DNA of 36,794 nt, taken from NCBI GenBank assembly GCA_025356475.1, contig JANXSX010000089.1:1-36794 (forward strand), in the 5' to 3' direction. The stretch comes from Isosphaeraceae bacterium (GTDB lineage: Bacteria > Planctomycetota > Planctomycetia > Isosphaerales > Isosphaeraceae). Below, piece by piece: positions 24,295-33,043 of this stretch (within the stretch, counting starts at the first letter, position 1; each line of letters begins with the position of its first letter). The translations under genes were made by a program, and so were the position numbers. Under the pieces are notes generated by a model. The model made no database searches and was not told the DNA's origin. It saw nothing but the letters and a program-made list of their open reading frames with translations.

Positions 24295-25263
24295 TCAGGC
24301 AGAAGTCCGGCTCAGGTATTCCTGATGTCGCATGGCTTTTTGCTGTTTGCGCCGGTAAAGCCGATTGCCCGACTGCGTCGGCTCGACGTTACTGACCGCA
24401 ACCACAGGGACCGCGACAACCGGAATTGGCTTCGTTTCGGTAACCGCAGGAGCCGGAGTTGCGACCGGCTTGGGCTTGGCCTTCTCTAATGCCTTGAGGG
24501 CGCGCTCGAACGAGCGGATCGACTCGCGTTCGTAACGTCGGATCAGCTTGAGACTTGCGTCTTCAAGATGGATCGACCCCTGGATATGCATCTTGCGGAG
24601 CTTGGCGTTCTGAGCATCCGACTTCGACTGCTCGACTTCGAGCTTGGCGATCTCGCCCAGGATTAGCGCCATCGAAGATTCCTTCGCGGCGAACGTGTTC
24701 TGGAGGTCGGTTCTCGCGTCTCGCAATGTCTTCGGCACACCCAGCAAGTCGAGGGCCACGTGGTACTCAGTGTCGGTCCACTTCGGCACGCCGTCGCCTA
24801 CGAAGGCGACCAATAGTTGTTTCCACTGCAAGATCAACCAATCTCGTCCTGCGGGAGTCAGTCGGAGCTTGAGCAGCACGAGTGCGGGATTGCGTTTGAG
24901 GGAGTCGCCCAACTTATAGGCTTCGATCAATCGATGCGTATCCCAATCGGCGCTCATCGCGAGTTCGGCAATCTCGGCTCTTCGTTCGGACTCGCTGGTC
25001 TGGCAAAGTTCGATCCGTAGCGATGCGGCAACCGCAAGGTTCACCTGGAAGACTTCCACGCAAGACTCAGGCTTGAGAGCCTCGCTCCAGGTCTGGAATC
25101 GCGCCCTTTGTGCACTTTCCTGCGTCGGGGGCGTCACAATCGTTGCGGTCATCCCATGCTGGAGCGAGTTCTGCCGCGACGCCGCCTTGCCCTCTTCCGT
25201 TCGAGGACCCGTGCTGAGTGCTGCGTTCCGCCGGTTGGCCTCAATTTGCTTCTGGGACGACAT
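24295..25263 (-). CDS. Planctomycete EANRRNA-motif hypothetical protein
   Basis: A 322-residue protein starting MSSQKQIEANRRNAALSTGP, then RTEEGKAASRQNSLQHGM. This N-terminal pattern (QxxANRxNAxxSTGPxTxxGKxxxxxNxxxHG) recurs in many paralogues in Planctomycetota and Acidobacteriota (from memory); its function is not established. The middle is helical and charged. Near the end comes a Pro/Val/Ala-rich low-complexity linker (KPKPVATPAPAVTETKPIP) and a basic tail (RLYRRKQQKAMRHQEYL), suggesting nucleic-acid binding. The ATG at 25263 has AAGGAA upstream and begins exactly at the family motif. Confidence 0.7.
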   Translation of the reverse strand: MSSQKQIEANRRNAALSTGPRTEEGKAASRQNSLQHGMTATIVTPPTQESAQRARFQTWSEALKPESCVEVFQVNLAVAASLRIELCQTSESERRAEIAELAMSADWDTHRLIEAYKLGDSLKRNPALVLLKLRLTPAGRDWLILQWKQLLVAFVGDGVPKWTDTEYHVALDLLGVPKTLRDARTDLQNTFAAKESSMALILGEIAKLEVEQSKSDAQNAKLRKMHIQGSIHLEDASLKLIRRYERESIRSFERALKALEKAKPKPVATPAPAVTETKPIPVVAVPVVAVSNVEPTQSGNRLYRRKQQKAMRHQEYLSRTSA

Positions 25264-25630
25264 GGGAGGTTCCTTCCGTAAGGGTTGTGCCAATAAGTCC
25301 AGCAACCTCGCTGGGCCGCATACGCAACTATTGCGTGAAAGATACCACATTATTGACGACAAGGGTTCCGTAGTCGGAATACTTTTCGTGGGCCGCCCAG
25401 ATCACGTACAGCGGAGAGAGAGGCGAATACTCGATGCCATGCAGGTTGGGAAAATGTTCGGAGGGCTGCAATGCAACGTTGGGTCTCGAGCTGCTCCGGC
25501 GGGGGAAGCGTTAGACTTCGCAATCCTCGCTGGGCCAAATCTCACCTTGATCCTCTTCTCTACGACGCTTGTCCCAGGTAGCATGAAACGATTCTTACAA
25601 TCGATTTGGGGTGCGATAGGAGATCACTCG
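25264..25630. other. Gap between divergent genes with a small inverted repeat
   Basis: About 370 bases between the EANRRNA gene (minus) and the solute-binding lipoprotein gene (plus), which must hold both promoters. ACGCAA-CTA-TTGCGT at 25322-25336 is a perfect 6-bp inverted repeat that could be an operator for the minus-strand gene. An open plus-strand frame extends through here into the lipoprotein gene but lacks a start with a ribosome site and reads as unconserved sequence. Confidence 0.45.
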
Positions 25631-26647
25631 ATGCCGACACGACGCTCGTTCCTCGCAACCTCGGCCTCGATCCTTGCGTTGCAGGGCTGTTCGAGTTCGG
25701 CCGATGAGGTCATCGTTTATTCGGCTCTCGACCAGGAGTTCTCCGAACCTCTTTTGACCGCCTATGCCCTGAAAACGGGGGTCAATGTCCGACCTAAGTT
25801 CGATGTCGAGAGTACGAAAACGGTTGGACTCTTCCAGATGATTGCCGCAGAGGCGGGCCGTCCTCGATGCGACCTGTTCTGGAACAACGAGATTCTCAAC
25901 ACCTTGAGGCTCAAGCGAAAAGGCTTGCTCGCCCCGTTCGCTCCGGCTGGAACCGCCGATTGGCCTGCTGCCTTTACGGGCAAGGATCGTGATTGGTACG
26001 GCTTTGCCGCTCGTGCCAGGGTTTTATTAGTGAATACGAAGCTGGTCCCTGAGCGTGAGCATCCCACGGGCTTGAACGACTTGATTGCACCGAGGTGGAA
26101 AGACCAGATTGGGCTGGCGAAGCCTTTGTTCGGGACGACCGCAACCCATGCCACGTGCCTATTCGCAACCTGGGGAGACTCGAAGGCGAAGGATTTCTTC
26201 GGAGCTTTGCGTGCCAATGGGGCCAAGATTTACGCTGGGAATCGACCGGTCGCCGCTGCGGTGGCAACAGGCGAGATCGCGTTTGCGTTGACCGACACCG
26301 ATGACGCCATGCTCGAAGCGGCTTCTGGGGCTCCTGTCCGGATCATCTACCCCGACCGAACGCCTGACGCCCTCGGCACCTTGTTCATCCCCAACACGCT
26401 CGCCATGATCAAGAATGCTCGGCATCGTGAACTGGCTGAAGCCCTCGCAGCCTATATCTTGAGCCCTGAAGTCGAAACCGCCCTCGCCAAAGGTCCAAGC
26501 GCCCAGATCCCGCTGAACCCTCGCGTCAGTGAGCCTGCTCGAGTCGAGACCCCCAAGACCGTCAAGCCGATGGCCGCCGACTTCGAGAAGGTCGTCGACC
26601 TCTGGGATGACGTGGCCTCGTATCTAGCCAAGGAGTTCGCGGGCTGA
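25631..26647 (+). CDS. Tat-exported lipoprotein, iron-type ABC solute-binding protein
   Basis: A 338-residue periplasmic-binding-type protein of the Fe(III)/thiamine (family 1-like) group: VIVYSALDQEFSEPLLTAY is the usual first strand and helix, RCDLFWNNEILN, GLNDLIAPRWKDQIGLAKPL and GEIAFALTDTDDAM follow in order. The N-terminus combines a twin-arginine motif (TRRSFLATSA) with a lipobox ending at Cys (LALQGC), so it is probably exported folded and anchored by lipid. AGGAG lies upstream of the ATG at 25631, which outranks an earlier in-frame ATG at 25583. No permease or ATPase gene adjoins it, so its transporter is elsewhere or it has another role. Confidence 0.88.
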   Translation: MPTRRSFLATSASILALQGCSSSADEVIVYSALDQEFSEPLLTAYALKTGVNVRPKFDVESTKTVGLFQMIAAEAGRPRCDLFWNNEILNTLRLKRKGLLAPFAPAGTADWPAAFTGKDRDWYGFAARARVLLVNTKLVPEREHPTGLNDLIAPRWKDQIGLAKPLFGTTATHATCLFATWGDSKAKDFFGALRANGAKIYAGNRPVAAAVATGEIAFALTDTDDAMLEAASGAPVRIIYPDRTPDALGTLFIPNTLAMIKNARHRELAEALAAYILSPEVETALAKGPSAQIPLNPRVSEPARVETPKTVKPMAADFEKVVDLWDDVASYLAKEFAG

Positions 26648-26830
26648 GAGCGTTGTCGAGACCTTCATCACGTTGGAAATTGAAGGGAATTCCCGAAAAT
26701 CCTGCCATTGCCGCTTAGGAGGGCTACATTGGTCATGCTTAAGTGAGCGAAAGCTTCTGGGTGTAGGCGAATTTGACTAACAGCAAGTCCGAGCTTATTG
26801 TTCCGTAGGAAGCAGAAATGGTAGACGCGG

Positions 26831-27172
26831 ATGAGCAAACTCGTTGTCGCAGCTCTTCATCAAGGGCTCAGTGGAGCGGTCGAGTGGCGTAATGATCGGG
26901 TCATTCGTGATAACTCCCGTAATCGTGATCTGCAAGGTTGGACTGCGTTTGCAATCAAGGCCGAACTGATCAATTTCGTCCGGCTCGGCGGACTGGTAGA
27001 ACAAGTTCTTGAAACACGTCCGGAGTGGCGGGATCAGTATCGTTTTTATGACTAAGCGATCTTACCGATCGATTCTTTTCGGTACGGTTTATTTGTCGAA
27101 ATCGTCCTTGAAGATGATGATGGGGATTGCCCGTCCGTCCTCCTGGTGAACGCCCATCCACAAAGTCGATGA
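26831..27172 (+). pseudogene. Toxin-like gene broken by an in-frame TAA, partner of the MqsA-like gene
   Basis: The frame reads 74 residues to a TAA at 27053-27055, then continues open in the same frame for 38 codons to TGA 27170-27172. The readthrough part (LPIDSFRYGLFVEIVLEDDD, then CPSVLLVNAHPQSR) looks like real protein, and its stop is only two bases before the antitoxin ATG, the spacing expected of a toxin-antitoxin operon. I therefore take it as one gene of about 113 residues with a nonsense codon (perhaps GAA to TAA). The small domain is not firmly recognised, but position and size suggest the toxin of the pair. Confidence 0.6.
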
Positions 27173-27174
27173 TC

Positions 27175-27660
27175 ATGAAGCCTTTCCCTTGGAAATGTGG
27201 CCAATGTCACCAGAAACAAGTGATAGGGACGACCCTCGCGTCGTACGAGACAGACCTTGATCACGATGGGAGAAACTATCCTCTCACGATGATCAATTTT
27301 CGAGTCGCTCGCTGCGAGAATTGTGGAAACATCATACTGGACGATCAGGCCAATCGCGAGTTGATTGATGCTCTACGGGTAGCTGCTGGCCTTTTGCATC
27401 CCACAACGATTCGTGAACGTCGTGAGGCACTCGGCCTGACGCAGAAAACGCTGGCAAGCCAGCTTCGAGTGTCCGAATCAACGCTTTCGCGATGGGAGAG
27501 TGGGGCTCAAATTCAACAGCGAGCCATGGATCTGCTGCTGAGAGGCTACTTCTACGTCGACGAGTTCCGGTTCTTTGCCTCCCAAGGTGCTGCACTTCCA
27601 GAACCAGAGAAATTGGGATCGTGGTTGGGGACGTTCAAATCCGTGGAATCAACAGCCTAA
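27175..27660 (+). CDS. MqsA-like zinc-ribbon/HTH antitoxin
   Basis: A 161-residue protein with an N-terminal zinc ribbon (CGQC near residue 9, CENC near residue 48) and a C-terminal HTH_3 domain (LGLTQKTLASQLRVSESTLSRWESG). This is the architecture of MqsA/HigA2-type antitoxins, which bind the toxin through the zinc domain and their own promoter through the HTH. ATG at 27175, two bases after the end of the restored toxin frame. With the toxin broken it may persist only as a regulator. Confidence 0.8.
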   Translation: MKPFPWKCGQCHQKQVIGTTLASYETDLDHDGRNYPLTMINFRVARCENCGNIILDDQANRELIDALRVAAGLLHPTTIRERREALGLTQKTLASQLRVSESTLSRWESGAQIQQRAMDLLLRGYFYVDEFRFFASQGAALPEPEKLGSWLGTFKSVESTA

Positions 27661-28187
27661 CTCTGCCGGTGTGGCCTGCTCCCCATTTCTTGGTCCAGAG
27701 GTAGATTAAGGGATTGATGGGTACAGTTGTTCAGTGAGTGCTGGCTCGGTTGAGAGCTGCTCGTCGAATTCGTTACGAGGATGGGGCGCGATCTAGCATC
27801 TTGACTTGGACACTTGGTTTGCGGGACACTGGATCACCTGATTGTGAGGATCTGGATAAGATTTCGGTTCATCCATGCCGCAGGAACGGCACGAAACGAA
27901 AAGTCAATGGCCTAGAGGGGGTTGAGGGGACAGGAAAGCGGTCGGATAGCCGGTTTGAAGGGGTACAATTTCTCTAAATACGAAGTTGGTGCCAGGTTAG
28001 TGATCGTCGGCCCTGTGGAGAATCGGGCTGAAAAACTTGACCGAATTCCATGGCGGGTTATAATTTTCTCTGTACTGCTCACGAAAGGGCACGATGTTCC
28101 GTCCCTCTGAACTCGATGTAGTGTCCGGTTCCTTCAGGGTTGGTTCATCATGGACCCGGGCCTGTGACTTGCTTCCAGGAGCCCCCG
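27661..28187. other. Noncoding region upstream of dnaG
   Basis: About 525 bases without a supportable gene; several small open frames exist but have no ribosome site or recognisable content. Its main feature is the strong promoter at 28037-28064. The first part after the antitoxin gene shows no terminator. Confidence 0.5.
28037..28064 (+). promoter_or_regulatory. Strong sigma-70-type promoter of the dnaG-rpoD operon
   Basis: TTGACC (28037-28042) and a perfect TATAAT (28059-28064) lie 16 bases apart, about 120 bases before the dnaG GTG. It is one of the best promoter matches in the window and fits constitutive expression of primase and the primary sigma factor. Confidence 0.7.
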
Positions 28188-30146
28188 GTGCCCCGTCACT
28201 CCGAAGCCACGCTGGCGACCATCAAGAACACCGTTGACATCGTCACACTTGTGGGCGACTACCTCCCTCTTCATCGTGCAGGATCGAAGTATAAGTGCCT
28301 TTGCCCCTTCCACGACGATCATAACCCGTCAATGGAAGTGAACCCCGATCGCCAGCAGTTTAAGTGTTGGCCTTGTGGAGCAGGCGGAGACATTTTCGAC
28401 TTTGTCCAGATGATCGAGCGAGTGGAGTTTCCCGAGGCCCTCCGCATGCTCGCCGAGCGGGCGGGGGTTTCGCTCGACGCTCCGAAAGGGGCTTCATCGG
28501 GCGCTGGGGTCGGTCGCGCTGAGATTTTGGCCGCTTTGATGTGGGCTGAGGAGCAGTTTGTCGAGGCGCTCGAAGGGTCATTGGAATCAAAAAACTATTT
28601 GACTTCGCGTGGAATTTCAGAGTCGTCCGCCGCTCGGTTTCGCTTAGGGTATGCTCCTGAAGGGCGTGATTGGTTGACCACAAAAGCGAAGCGACAAGGG
28701 CTCTCACAAGAGGTCCTCGAACGTGCTGGGCTCGTGGTTAAGCAGACTGAGCCCCCCCACTCGGTCCACGAACGCTTTCGCGGTCGCCTGATGTTCCCAA
28801 TCCGTGATCCTAGGGGTCGCGTGCTAGGCTTCGGTGGGCGAGTTTTGCCTTCCGTCGAGAAATCGATGGCCGAACGGGGCATGAATGTCGCCAAGTATTT
28901 AAACTCGCCGGAAACCGCTGTCTTTCAGAAACGCCGTCTTGTCTATGCGGCCGATCTGGCCCGGGCCTCGGCCCGTGAAGCGAAATGGGTCGCGGTTGTT
29001 GAGGGCTACACCGACGTGATTGCAGCGCACCAGGTCGGACTCACCAACGTCGTCGGTACCTTGGGCACCGCCCTGGGCGACGATCACGTGGTCGCCCTAC
29101 GTCGGATGGCTGATCGCGTGGTCCTGGTCTTCGACGGTGATACCGCAGGACAAAATGCAACCGACAAGGCGCTGGAACTCTTTTTGGGGCATGAGGTCGA
29201 TGTTCGAGTGCTGGCCCTGCCCGGCGGTCTCGATCCTTGCGACTACCTGCTTGATCGTGGGGCCGAGCCGTTCCGTGAACTGGTTCACTCAGCCTCCGAC
29301 CCCTTGGAATTCGCCGTCCGTCGGGCGGAAGCGCGGTATGATCTTAACTCTCTGGAAGGTTCGCGACAGGCTGCGGAATGGGTCTTGTCGATTCTGGGCC
29401 GCGTTCCGGTGCAAAATCGCGCCGGCCTTGATGTGAAGCTTGCCAAGGCGCTCGATAGCCTGTCACACCGCCTCGGCGTTCCCGTCGCAGACTTGAAGCG
29501 TCGCTTGCGGCAGGTCCGCCGCGAGGTCGCCCAGCCTGCCCGAGTCGTTCCCATCGAGATCGCGACTACCGAAACTTCAGCCCTCGGCTCGACCGATCCC
29601 CTTGATGCGACTGCGACCACGGCTCCCCCGGTCGAGTTCGTTCATGTCGGCGATCTTGACCCCCTCGAACGCGAGTTGGTTGAGATTGCGTTGGCTGATC
29701 CGACAGCAGTCGATGCGATGTCCTCTCGGGTGCCGGCCTGGTCTCTGAATCATCCCGCGCTGAAGGCAATCCTTCAGGCTTGCTACGACCTGAAACGCGA
29801 AGGGATTACCCCGAGCTTTGATCGAGTTTCGTTGCGGCTTGATGAGAATATCGCCGCCAAGACCTTGGCCGCCGAGCTGGTAATGCCCGGCGACCCTGGC
29901 CCCTTGACGTCCGATCCTGCCCCGTGGCCTTTGCGGCTCACTGGGGCCTTGAAATCCTTGGAAACCCGCGAGCGAAAGGCTCGTCTCAAAGACGTGTTCG
30001 CTGCGGTCTTGAATCACGATGGGAAGTCGGAGCCATCCGACAATCGATCCCTCTACGCCGAAGCCATGCGACTCAAAAGCCAGCAGTTTCGACCCTCTGG
30101 GCCGATACCTTCCCCCACTGGCCCCGCCCCGTTCTCGCAACCCTGA
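28188..30146 (+). CDS. dnaG: DNA primase
   Basis: Synthesises RNA primers at the replication fork. The 652-residue protein has the N-terminal CHC2 zinc domain (KYKCLCPFHDDHNPS ... FKCWPCGAGGD), the catalytic core, and a Toprim domain with VVEGYTDVIAAH (metal-binding Glu) and DGDTAGQNA (DxD equivalent). The C-terminal part, which in other bacteria binds the DnaB helicase, is poorly conserved and ends in a Pro-rich tail. I chose the GTG at 28188 because AGGAG lies just upstream and the conserved start (P-R-H-S-E-A-T-L) follows it. rpoD starts about 210 bases after its stop. Confidence 0.96.
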   Translation: MPRHSEATLATIKNTVDIVTLVGDYLPLHRAGSKYKCLCPFHDDHNPSMEVNPDRQQFKCWPCGAGGDIFDFVQMIERVEFPEALRMLAERAGVSLDAPKGASSGAGVGRAEILAALMWAEEQFVEALEGSLESKNYLTSRGISESSAARFRLGYAPEGRDWLTTKAKRQGLSQEVLERAGLVVKQTEPPHSVHERFRGRLMFPIRDPRGRVLGFGGRVLPSVEKSMAERGMNVAKYLNSPETAVFQKRRLVYAADLARASAREAKWVAVVEGYTDVIAAHQVGLTNVVGTLGTALGDDHVVALRRMADRVVLVFDGDTAGQNATDKALELFLGHEVDVRVLALPGGLDPCDYLLDRGAEPFRELVHSASDPLEFAVRRAEARYDLNSLEGSRQAAEWVLSILGRVPVQNRAGLDVKLAKALDSLSHRLGVPVADLKRRLRQVRREVAQPARVVPIEIATTETSALGSTDPLDATATTAPPVEFVHVGDLDPLERELVEIALADPTAVDAMSSRVPAWSLNHPALKAILQACYDLKREGITPSFDRVSLRLDENIAAKTLAAELVMPGDPGPLTSDPAPWPLRLTGALKSLETRERKARLKDVFAAVLNHDGKSEPSDNRSLYAEAMRLKSQQFRPSGPIPSPTGPAPFSQP

Positions 30147-30354
30147 GTGTCTTGTACTGTTTGATCAGACCGATCCGTTCGCCGACCGAGACGACGGAAC
30201 TTCCCGTTGTGGTGGGGTTTAACCCTCTCTCGACTTGAAGAACTGTTACCGATTGCCGTGCCTGTGGACGTGAATTAACAACTGAATGAGCGAACCCGCC
30301 GTCACCGCGTGATTGAAATCTCGAACGTCGAACGATTCGTAGGGAGGTTTGTGG

Positions 30355-32028
30355 ATGGACAAAATGGACGAGGGCCTCAAAGTGCTCCTCGAGCTGGGCA
30401 AGCGTCGAGGATTTTTGACCTATGACCAGGTCAACGACGTCGTGCCCGACGAGCCCAATGGCCCGGATAAGATCCACGGCCTGCTCGAAACACTCGACGA
30501 GATGGGCATCGAGCTTGTCAGCGAGGACGATGCCGAAGCGCGCATGCTCGCCTCGGGCGACACCGACGATGATCCCGATGACCTCGTCGACGAAGCCCTT
30601 GATGACGATGAAGTCGAGCTGACCCCCGAAGATCTCGACGAAATCTCTCGCAGGATCGACGATCCGGTGCGGATGTATCTCACCCAGATGGGCGAGATCC
30701 CGCTCTTGACTCGTGATCAAGAAATCGGCCTGGCCAAGAAGATCGAAATCACCCGCAAGCGGTTCCGCGGCAAGGTGCTTGAGTGCGACTACGCCCTCCG
30801 CCTGGTGGTCGACGTCCTCAAGAAGGTTAACGATGGCGAGCTGCCGTTCGACCGGACGGTCAAGGTCTCGGTCACTGAGAATCTGGAGAAAGACCAGATC
30901 CTGGGCCGGATGCCGCACAACCTTGTGACGCTCGCCCACTTGATGGACTGCAATGCTCGCGACTTCAAGGCCTATGTCCGGGCTCGCGACGATAAGCCAG
31001 GTCGCCGGGTCTTGAAACTCGACCTAAGGAACCGGCGTCGCAAGGCGGTCAAGCTCGTTGAGGAACTCTCGATCCGCACCCAGAAGGTCCAACCGCTGAT
31101 GAAGCGGCTGGAACAAGTTTCGAGCCGGATGTGCGAGATCCTCACCTTGCTGGGCGACTACAAGGCGGGCCGTGGGGGCAAGGAAGAAAAGTCGAACCTG
31201 GAGAAAGAACTCCGCGACTTGATGGGCATGACCCTGGAGACCCCCGAGAGTCTTCGCAATCGGGTCGAGCTGATGAACTCGCGTTATCGCGAGTACGAGC
31301 AGGCCAAGCGCGAACTCTCCGGCGGTAACCTTCGGCTCGTCGTTTCGATCGCCAAGAAGTACCGCAACCGCGGTCTCTCGTTCCTGGACCTGATCCAGGA
31401 AGGGAACACCGGCCTGATGCGGGCGGTCGATAAGTATGAGTACCGCCGGGGCTACAAGTTCAGCACCTACGCGACGTGGTGGATTCGTCAGGCGATCACC
31501 CGCGCCATCGCTGACCAGGCCCGGACGATCCGCATCCCGGTCCACATGATCGAGACGATGTCTAAGCTTCGCAATGTGTCAAAGAAGCTGCTCCAAGAAA
31601 AGGGCCGCGAACCGACCATTGAGGAGACAGCGAAGGCTGCCAACATCTCCGTCGAGGAAACGCGACGGGTGATGAAAATCAGTCGTCATCCGATCAGTCT
31701 CGACCGCCCCGTGGGGGAAAGCGAAGACAGCTACTTCGGCGACTTCATCGAAGATGAGGCCGCAGAGAGCCCGATCAACGCTGCGACCCAGGAGATGCTC
31801 AAGGAAAAAATCGATAGTGTGCTCAAGACGCTAACCTATCGTGAGCGTGAAATTATCAAGTTGAGGTACGGCCTGGGTGATGGGTATACCTACACCTTGG
31901 AAGAGGTTGGCCGGATCTTCAAGGTGACTCGCGAGCGAGTCCGGCAGATCGAGGCCAAGGCCGTCCGGAAGCTGCAACATCCGGTGCGAAGCAGGCAGCT
32001 TGAAGGCTTCCTGGAAAGCACAGGTTGA
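30355..32028 (+). CDS. rpoD: Primary RNA polymerase sigma-70 factor
   Basis: Directs RNA polymerase to housekeeping promoters. The 557-residue protein has region 1.1 ([18 protein letters not shown]), a very acidic linker ([16 protein letters not shown]), region 1.2 ([18 protein letters not shown]), a non-conserved region, then region 2 ([39 protein letters not shown]), region 3 and region 4 ([20 protein letters not shown]). The presence of 1.1 and the full 2.4/4.2 motifs mark it as the essential group 1 factor. GGGAGG lies seven bases before the ATG at 30355, excluding the upstream TTG. It follows dnaG as in the macromolecular-synthesis operon, without rpsU in view. Confidence 0.97.
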   Translation: MDKMDEGLKVLLELGKRRGFLTYDQVNDVVPDEPNGPDKIHGLLETLDEMGIELVSEDDAEARMLASGDTDDDPDDLVDEALDDDEVELTPEDLDEISRRIDDPVRMYLTQMGEIPLLTRDQEIGLAKKIEITRKRFRGKVLECDYALRLVVDVLKKVNDGELPFDRTVKVSVTENLEKDQILGRMPHNLVTLAHLMDCNARDFKAYVRARDDKPGRRVLKLDLRNRRRKAVKLVEELSIRTQKVQPLMKRLEQVSSRMCEILTLLGDYKAGRGGKEEKSNLEKELRDLMGMTLETPESLRNRVELMNSRYREYEQAKRELSGGNLRLVVSIAKKYRNRGLSFLDLIQEGNTGLMRAVDKYEYRRGYKFSTYATWWIRQAITRAIADQARTIRIPVHMIETMSKLRNVSKKLLQEKGREPTIEETAKAANISVEETRRVMKISRHPISLDRPVGESEDSYFGDFIEDEAAESPINAATQEMLKEKIDSVLKTLTYREREIIKLRYGLGDGYTYTLEEVGRIFKVTRERVRQIEAKAVRKLQHPVRSRQLEGFLESTG

Positions 32029-32042
32029 ACTTGAATCCCACG

Positions 32043-32079
32043 ACCGCCGGTCGCCTTCCAAGCGACCGGCGGTTTTTTT
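32043..32079 (+). terminator. Rho-independent terminator after rpoD
   Basis: A perfect 12-bp GC-rich stem (ACCGCCGGTCGC at 32043-32054 with GCGACCGGCGGT at 32062-32073) and a 7-base loop, followed directly by seven T. It begins 14 bases after the rpoD stop. Confidence 0.93.
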
Positions 32080-32186
32080 GTTAGTATTTTGTGCTTCAAT
32101 CCGTAACAATGTCCTGATCAGATCGCTCGCGGCGACGATGCGGTCGCTCAGTGATATTTCCTTTCGCAAGGAGCCTTGCCAAACCT

Positions 32187-32924
32187 ATGGCCGCGACCGC
32201 CTCGAACCTCCGCGAACTGCACGAGATGCACCAGCGAGCCAAGGCCCTGCGCGACCGCCTCGGCTCAGGACCTAGGACCCTCGCGACCCGGCAGACTGCT
32301 CTTGCCGCTAAGCAGGCCGCGCTGATTGACGCTCGCAAAGCCTTGCAAGACGCCAAGGCCAGGCTCAAGAACAAGGAAGTCCAGCTTCAGGGGCAGCAGG
32401 CCAAGGTCGATGACCTCAACGTGAAGCTCAACGCCGTCAAGAAAAACGAAGAATACAAGGCGATCCAGAACCAGATCGCCCACGACAAGCTCTCGATGGG
32501 CAAGGTCGAGGATGAGATTCTCGAAACCATGACCAGCATTGAGGGCCAGATCGCCGCGATTGCAATCCTTGAATCCGAGGCGAAAGCCTTCGAAGTCGAG
32601 GTCGCCACGATGAAGGCTCAGATCGACTCTCAGGCCGGTGCTCAGAAGACCCAACTCGACGAACTCGACCGTGGAATCGCGGCTGCCGAAGGGATCATTC
32701 CCGACGACGAACGCGAACGCTACCGTCGTACGGTCAAGCAACGTGGAGCAGATGCTCTCGCTGAAGTCGATGGCAACGCTTGCAGCGGCTGCTACGTCTC
32801 AGTCACCTCTCAGATGGTGAATGAGCTGATCAACGGCGGGGGACTAACCTTCTGCAAGACGTGCGGACGGATTCTCTACCTCTCTGAGGATTCGTTAGCC
32901 GCGTCAGGTCGAGGCCGCAACTAA
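32187..32924 (+). CDS. Coiled-coil protein with C4 zinc ribbon (CT398/zf-RING_7 type)
   Basis: A 245-residue protein. Residues about 10-170 form a long heptad-rich coiled coil (NLRELHEMHQRAKALRDRLG onward). The C-terminus has a four-Cys ribbon (CSGCYVSV ... CKTCGRILYL) of the type seen in Chlamydia CT398 and its relatives. CT398-type proteins have been reported to bind sigma-54 and secretion components; whether that holds here is unknown. The ATG at 32187 lies about 13 bases after AAGGAG, a rather long spacing; an earlier start at 32151 is possible. It has its own position after the rpoD terminator and is followed by another hairpin terminator. Confidence 0.85.
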   Translation: MAATASNLRELHEMHQRAKALRDRLGSGPRTLATRQTALAAKQAALIDARKALQDAKARLKNKEVQLQGQQAKVDDLNVKLNAVKKNEEYKAIQNQIAHDKLSMGKVEDEILETMTSIEGQIAAIAILESEAKAFEVEVATMKAQIDSQAGAQKTQLDELDRGIAAAEGIIPDDERERYRRTVKQRGADALAEVDGNACSGCYVSVTSQMVNELINGGGLTFCKTCGRILYLSEDSLAASGRGRN

Positions 32925-32962
32925 ACAGTCGGTCCTGCTGTTGATCATGGTCGTTATAAAAT

Positions 32963-32999
32963 AGGACCGGCTGCGATGCTTCCATCACAAACCGGTCCT
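32963..32999. terminator. Bidirectional terminator between convergent genes
   Basis: AGGACCGG (32963-32970) pairs with CCGGTCCT (32992-32999) over a 21-base loop. TTATTTT follows on the plus strand and TATTTTAT on the minus strand, so it can serve both the zinc-ribbon gene and the converging DUF2325 gene. Confidence 0.75.
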
Positions 33000-33043
33000 T
33001 ATTTTACATGATCACCGAGGATTCAGCTTCCGACCGCCCTTCC

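Noticed and set aside
25073-25630. N-terminal extension of the solute-binding protein frame
   Set aside because: It would precede the Tat/lipobox signal, lacks a ribosome site and runs antisense through the EANRRNA gene start.
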